Assembly (NCBI GenBank): GCA_016284515.1
Contig: JAEEOY010000150.1
Coordinates: forward strand, 1-32,878
Length of the DNA stretch: 32,878 nucleotides
Source of the DNA: Kiritimatiellia bacterium
Lineage (GTDB): Bacteria > Verrucomicrobiota > Kiritimatiellia > RFP12 > UBA1067
Reading direction: 5' to 3'
Numbering within the stretch: the first letter of the stretch is position 1; each line of letters starts with the position of its first letter. Under the pieces are notes generated by a model. The model searched no databases and had not been told where the DNA came from. It was given only the letters and a program-made list of their open reading frames with translations. Positions 30,766 through 32,878 of the stretch are shown here, one piece after another. A program made the position numbers and the translations under genes.

Positions 30766-32878
30766 CGGCGGCGCTTTTGCTTGCGGCGGCGATGAGCGTC
30801 TTCACGGACGATTTCGCCACGAACCAGACGCTTGCGGAGCACTGGCAGGCGGACGGCGAGATACGCAGCGAGGAAGGCCATCTCGTCGTGGCTCCGGGCG
30901 CGAAGGCGACCTGGCGCGGTTCTGTGCCTGAGAAGTACGTCCTCACGTGGGTCGAGGGCGAGGAACGCCGCTCGCGCCGCGAGGAGTGCACGAGTTCCGA
31001 AAAGCCGAAGGTCGTCTTCATCGCGGGGGCGCGCGCGCGCATCATCGACGATGTCGTCGTCTCGCTTCCGGAGGACGCAAACGCCTCGCCTAACCTGATC
31101 GTGAACTCAGGGTTCGAATTCGACGAGGACGGCATACCCCCGTACTACTGCAACCGCGGCAGCTTCAACTGGCGCAAGCACTCCGGCGACGAGTACGAGA
31201 GCTGGACGCGCGCCTTCATGGTCGACGGGAAAGAGCGGCACTCCGGCAAGCAGTCGCTGCGCATCGTCGTGAATTCGCTTTGGGGCTCGCTCAGCTTCTA
31301 TCCGTGGCGCACGGCCACGCAGAAGGGCGCGCACGGCGTCTTCACAGGGTGGATGAAGGCCGAGCGCCCGGGAATGAAGATCGAAGTCGCGATCGGGAAC
31401 GAGCGCCGCACGTTCGACCTTGCGACGGACTGGGCGCGCTACGAGTTCGCTTCCACGAACATGCCTGCGCCCGGGATCTTCAGCCCGGTGACGTTCAGCG
31501 TCCGCGACCCCGCAAAGTACAGCGGCGCCATATGGCTCGACGACCTTCAGCTCGAATACGGCGACAAGGCGACGGAGTGGCGCGCGAGCGACCTGGACGC
31601 CTCGCGCTTCGGCGCGCAGCCGAAGGTTGAGCGTCCGCCGACGGTGCAGGTGAAGAAGCTGCCAGATGGCGTGCATCCGACTACGGACCTTGCCTCCTGG
31701 GAGAAGTTCGCGGCGGACGCCGGCAGGTTCTACATCAAGCGCCAGGAGCCGATCAACCGCACGCAGGCGTTCCTCGCGTGCGACGACGACAACCTGTACA
31801 TCGGATACCGCAACTTCGGAGAGGACGTTTCGCAGCTCTCGCACAAGCCGTACTTCAAGGACGACACCGGGATATGCATGAACGACTCCGTCGAGGTTCT
31901 GCTTCGCCCGACGGAGGAGAAGAAGAACTACCACTTCTTCTGCGCGCCCAACGGAAGCCGCGCCGACGCCTACGGAGAGGACAAGACATGGGACGGAACA
32001 TGGACCGTCACCGCGCGCGACGCGGGCGGGGCCGTGGAGTACCTCGTGACCGTTCCGTTCGCCGACATCGCCGCGAACGGCATCTCGCCGCGATGGCTCT
32101 TCAACCTCGGGCGCAACGACCGCCACAGCGTGAATCCGCAGTGCCCCGGCACGTCCTACACCAAGGGCGGAGACTTCCGCGACGACGCGTATTGGGCGTC
32201 GCTCGAGCTGCCCGCCGACGTCGCCGCGAAGTGGGCGCGCGTCGCGGACGCGAAGAAGCCAGCGGCGAAGCCGGTCGTGCTAGGACGCCTCGACTTCTAC
32301 ATGAACGAGCCCGAGGCGCGCTGGCGCATATGGGACGAGAAGGGGAAGATGGAGGAGGTGTCGCTCGACATCTCGAAGATGGCGTGCGGGACGAACTCCG
32401 TGACGGTGAAGGCGCACGGACGCGACTGGCCGGTCGAGGTCGTGAAACTCCCATACTGGAAGGGCGCCACGCAGGTGAACCGCTTCTCGAGGTCCGTCAT
32501 GCACGGCGGCGAGCAGGTCCTGATGGTCTCGAACTGCCTGCTCGTGAGGGAGAATCCGAAGAACGACAACGGACGCTACGAGCAGCTGGAGATCATGAAG
32601 AAGCGCGGTTTCCGCTACGGACACCTCTGCACGTTCTCCGACAAGAAATTAACGGAGCAGACGGCCGAGATGCTCGAATACGGCAGGTCCATCGGCATGG
32701 ACTTCATCCTCTGGACCGGTGACAGGGACGGACGGGACGAGACGCGCGCCGATACGCGTGCGCGCCTCAAGGACTTCGACAACATCATCAGCCGCGTCGC
32801 GACCGACGAGCCGGAGCTCGCGCGTCCGAGCGACGAGGTGCGAGACTTCATGATCGAGGAGAAGAAGCACTATCCCTA
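30762..32878 (+). CDS. Large secreted protein with CBM-like domains (3' truncated by window edge)
   Basis: This frame is open for 705 codons to the end of the window and is missing from the ORF track only because it has no stop. ATG 30762 has AAGGAGG 7 nt upstream. The first residues (MTAALLLAAAMSVFT) form a weak signal peptide. Next comes a beta-sandwich ending in NLIVNSGFEFDEDGIPPYY, the usual opening of a CBM4/9- or jelly-roll-like module, which runs to IWLDDLQLEYG. A CBM9/DOMON-like domain follows (about 300-480: AFLACDDDNLYIGYRNF, NDSVEVLLRP, YHFFCAPNGSRADAYG, VEYLVTVPFADI). The end (GFRYGHLCTFSDKKLTEQTAEMLEYGRSIGMDFILW) looks like the beginning of a TIM-barrel catalytic domain. It probably acts on an extracellular polysaccharide; the family cannot be named. 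Confidence 0.8.
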   Translation, partial: MTAALLLAAAMSVFTDDFATNQTLAEHWQADGEIRSEEGHLVVAPGAKATWRGSVPEKYVLTWVEGEERRSRREECTSSEKPKVVFIAGARARIIDDVVVSLPEDANASPNLIVNSGFEFDEDGIPPYYCNRGSFNWRKHSGDEYESWTRAFMVDGKERHSGKQSLRIVVNSLWGSLSFYPWRTATQKGAHGVFTGWMKAERPGMKIEVAIGNERRTFDLATDWARYEFASTNMPAPGIFSPVTFSVRDPAKYSGAIWLDDLQLEYGDKATEWRASDLDASRFGAQPKVERPPTVQVKKLPDGVHPTTDLASWEKFAADAGRFYIKRQEPINRTQAFLACDDDNLYIGYRNFGEDVSQLSHKPYFKDDTGICMNDSVEVLLRPTEEKKNYHFFCAPNGSRADAYGEDKTWDGTWTVTARDAGGAVEYLVTVPFADIAANGISPRWLFNLGRNDRHSVNPQCPGTSYTKGGDFRDDAYWASLELPADVAAKWARVADAKKPAAKPVVLGRLDFYMNEPEARWRIWDEKGKMEEVSLDISKMACGTNSVTVKAHGRDWPVEVVKLPYWKGATQVNRFSRSVMHGGEQVLMVSNCLLVRENPKNDNGRYEQLEIMKKRGFRYGHLCTFSDKKLTEQTAEMLEYGRSIGMDFILWTGDRDGRDETRADTRARLKDFDNIISRVATDEPELARPSDEVRDFMIEEKKHYP

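Noticed and set aside
1-32878. CRISPR arrays, tRNA or rRNA genes, replication origin, phage genes
   Set aside because: I looked for regularly spaced repeats, tRNA-like cloverleaves with CCA ends and conserved rRNA words and saw none; the octamer array at 15088 has no spacers.

Overview
The window is one GC-rich bacterial chromosome segment of about 32.9 kb. It mixes housekeeping genes (trpC end, yggS, rnfC, rnfD, dinG-type helicase, hrpA, SPFH protein, comF, carB) with large secreted proteins of the carbohydrate-active kind (GH106 alpha-L-rhamnosidase, Ig/InlB-repeat surface protein, two unusual glycosidase-like proteins, Asp-box beta-propeller). This mix, the Rnf genes of an anaerobe and the He_PIG/InlB-B repeat protein fit a polysaccharide-degrading member of the PVC group, possibly Kiritimatiellota or Lentisphaerota from a gut. 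That placement is inference; no rRNA or tRNA is present to settle it.

Layout. 1-222 is the 3' end of trpC. 261-1955 is a complete IS3-family element with 25-bp imperfect terminal inverted repeats and a 3-bp AAC target duplication. It sits directly behind the ATG of the next gene, a GH106 rhamnosidase (1956-5504); deleting the IS and one AAC copy restores ATG-AAC-GTA and a signal peptide in frame. Then come a 1172-aa repeat protein (5532-9050), a 760-aa secreted protein of unknown family (9165-11447), an orphan sensor kinase (11497-12708) and yggS (12767-13582). An incomplete Rnf cluster (rnfC, rnfD) follows, its two genes separated by an octamer tandem repeat, then a DinG/XPD-type helicase. 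hrpA lies on the minus strand, convergent with the helicase and divergent from the beta-propeller gene. SPFH and comF overlap; carB, a SWIM-domain gene and a 61-aa ORF are packed head to tail. The window ends inside a large secreted CBM-containing protein that is missing from the ORF track because it has no stop codon.

Two themes stand out. First, most transcription units carry an extended -10 box, TGN-TATAAT (often TTTGGTATAAT), with no recognisable -35 box. In at least three genes (repeat protein, kinase, hrpA), and in an ORF inside the IS, the predicted +1 falls within 0-3 nt of the ATG, which predicts leaderless mRNAs; the other genes have short leaders with Shine-Dalgarno (SD) sequences. 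Second, the IS is unusually elaborate. It has an SD-sequestering hairpin, a canonical A_AAA_AAG frameshift signal with SD-like stimulator and stem-loop, an internal leaderless-type promoter, a reading frame that also runs through without any frameshift, a cloverleaf-like structure behind the transposase, and an outward promoter at its right end.

All coordinates were read by eye. Family assignments rest on recognisable motifs and not on searches.
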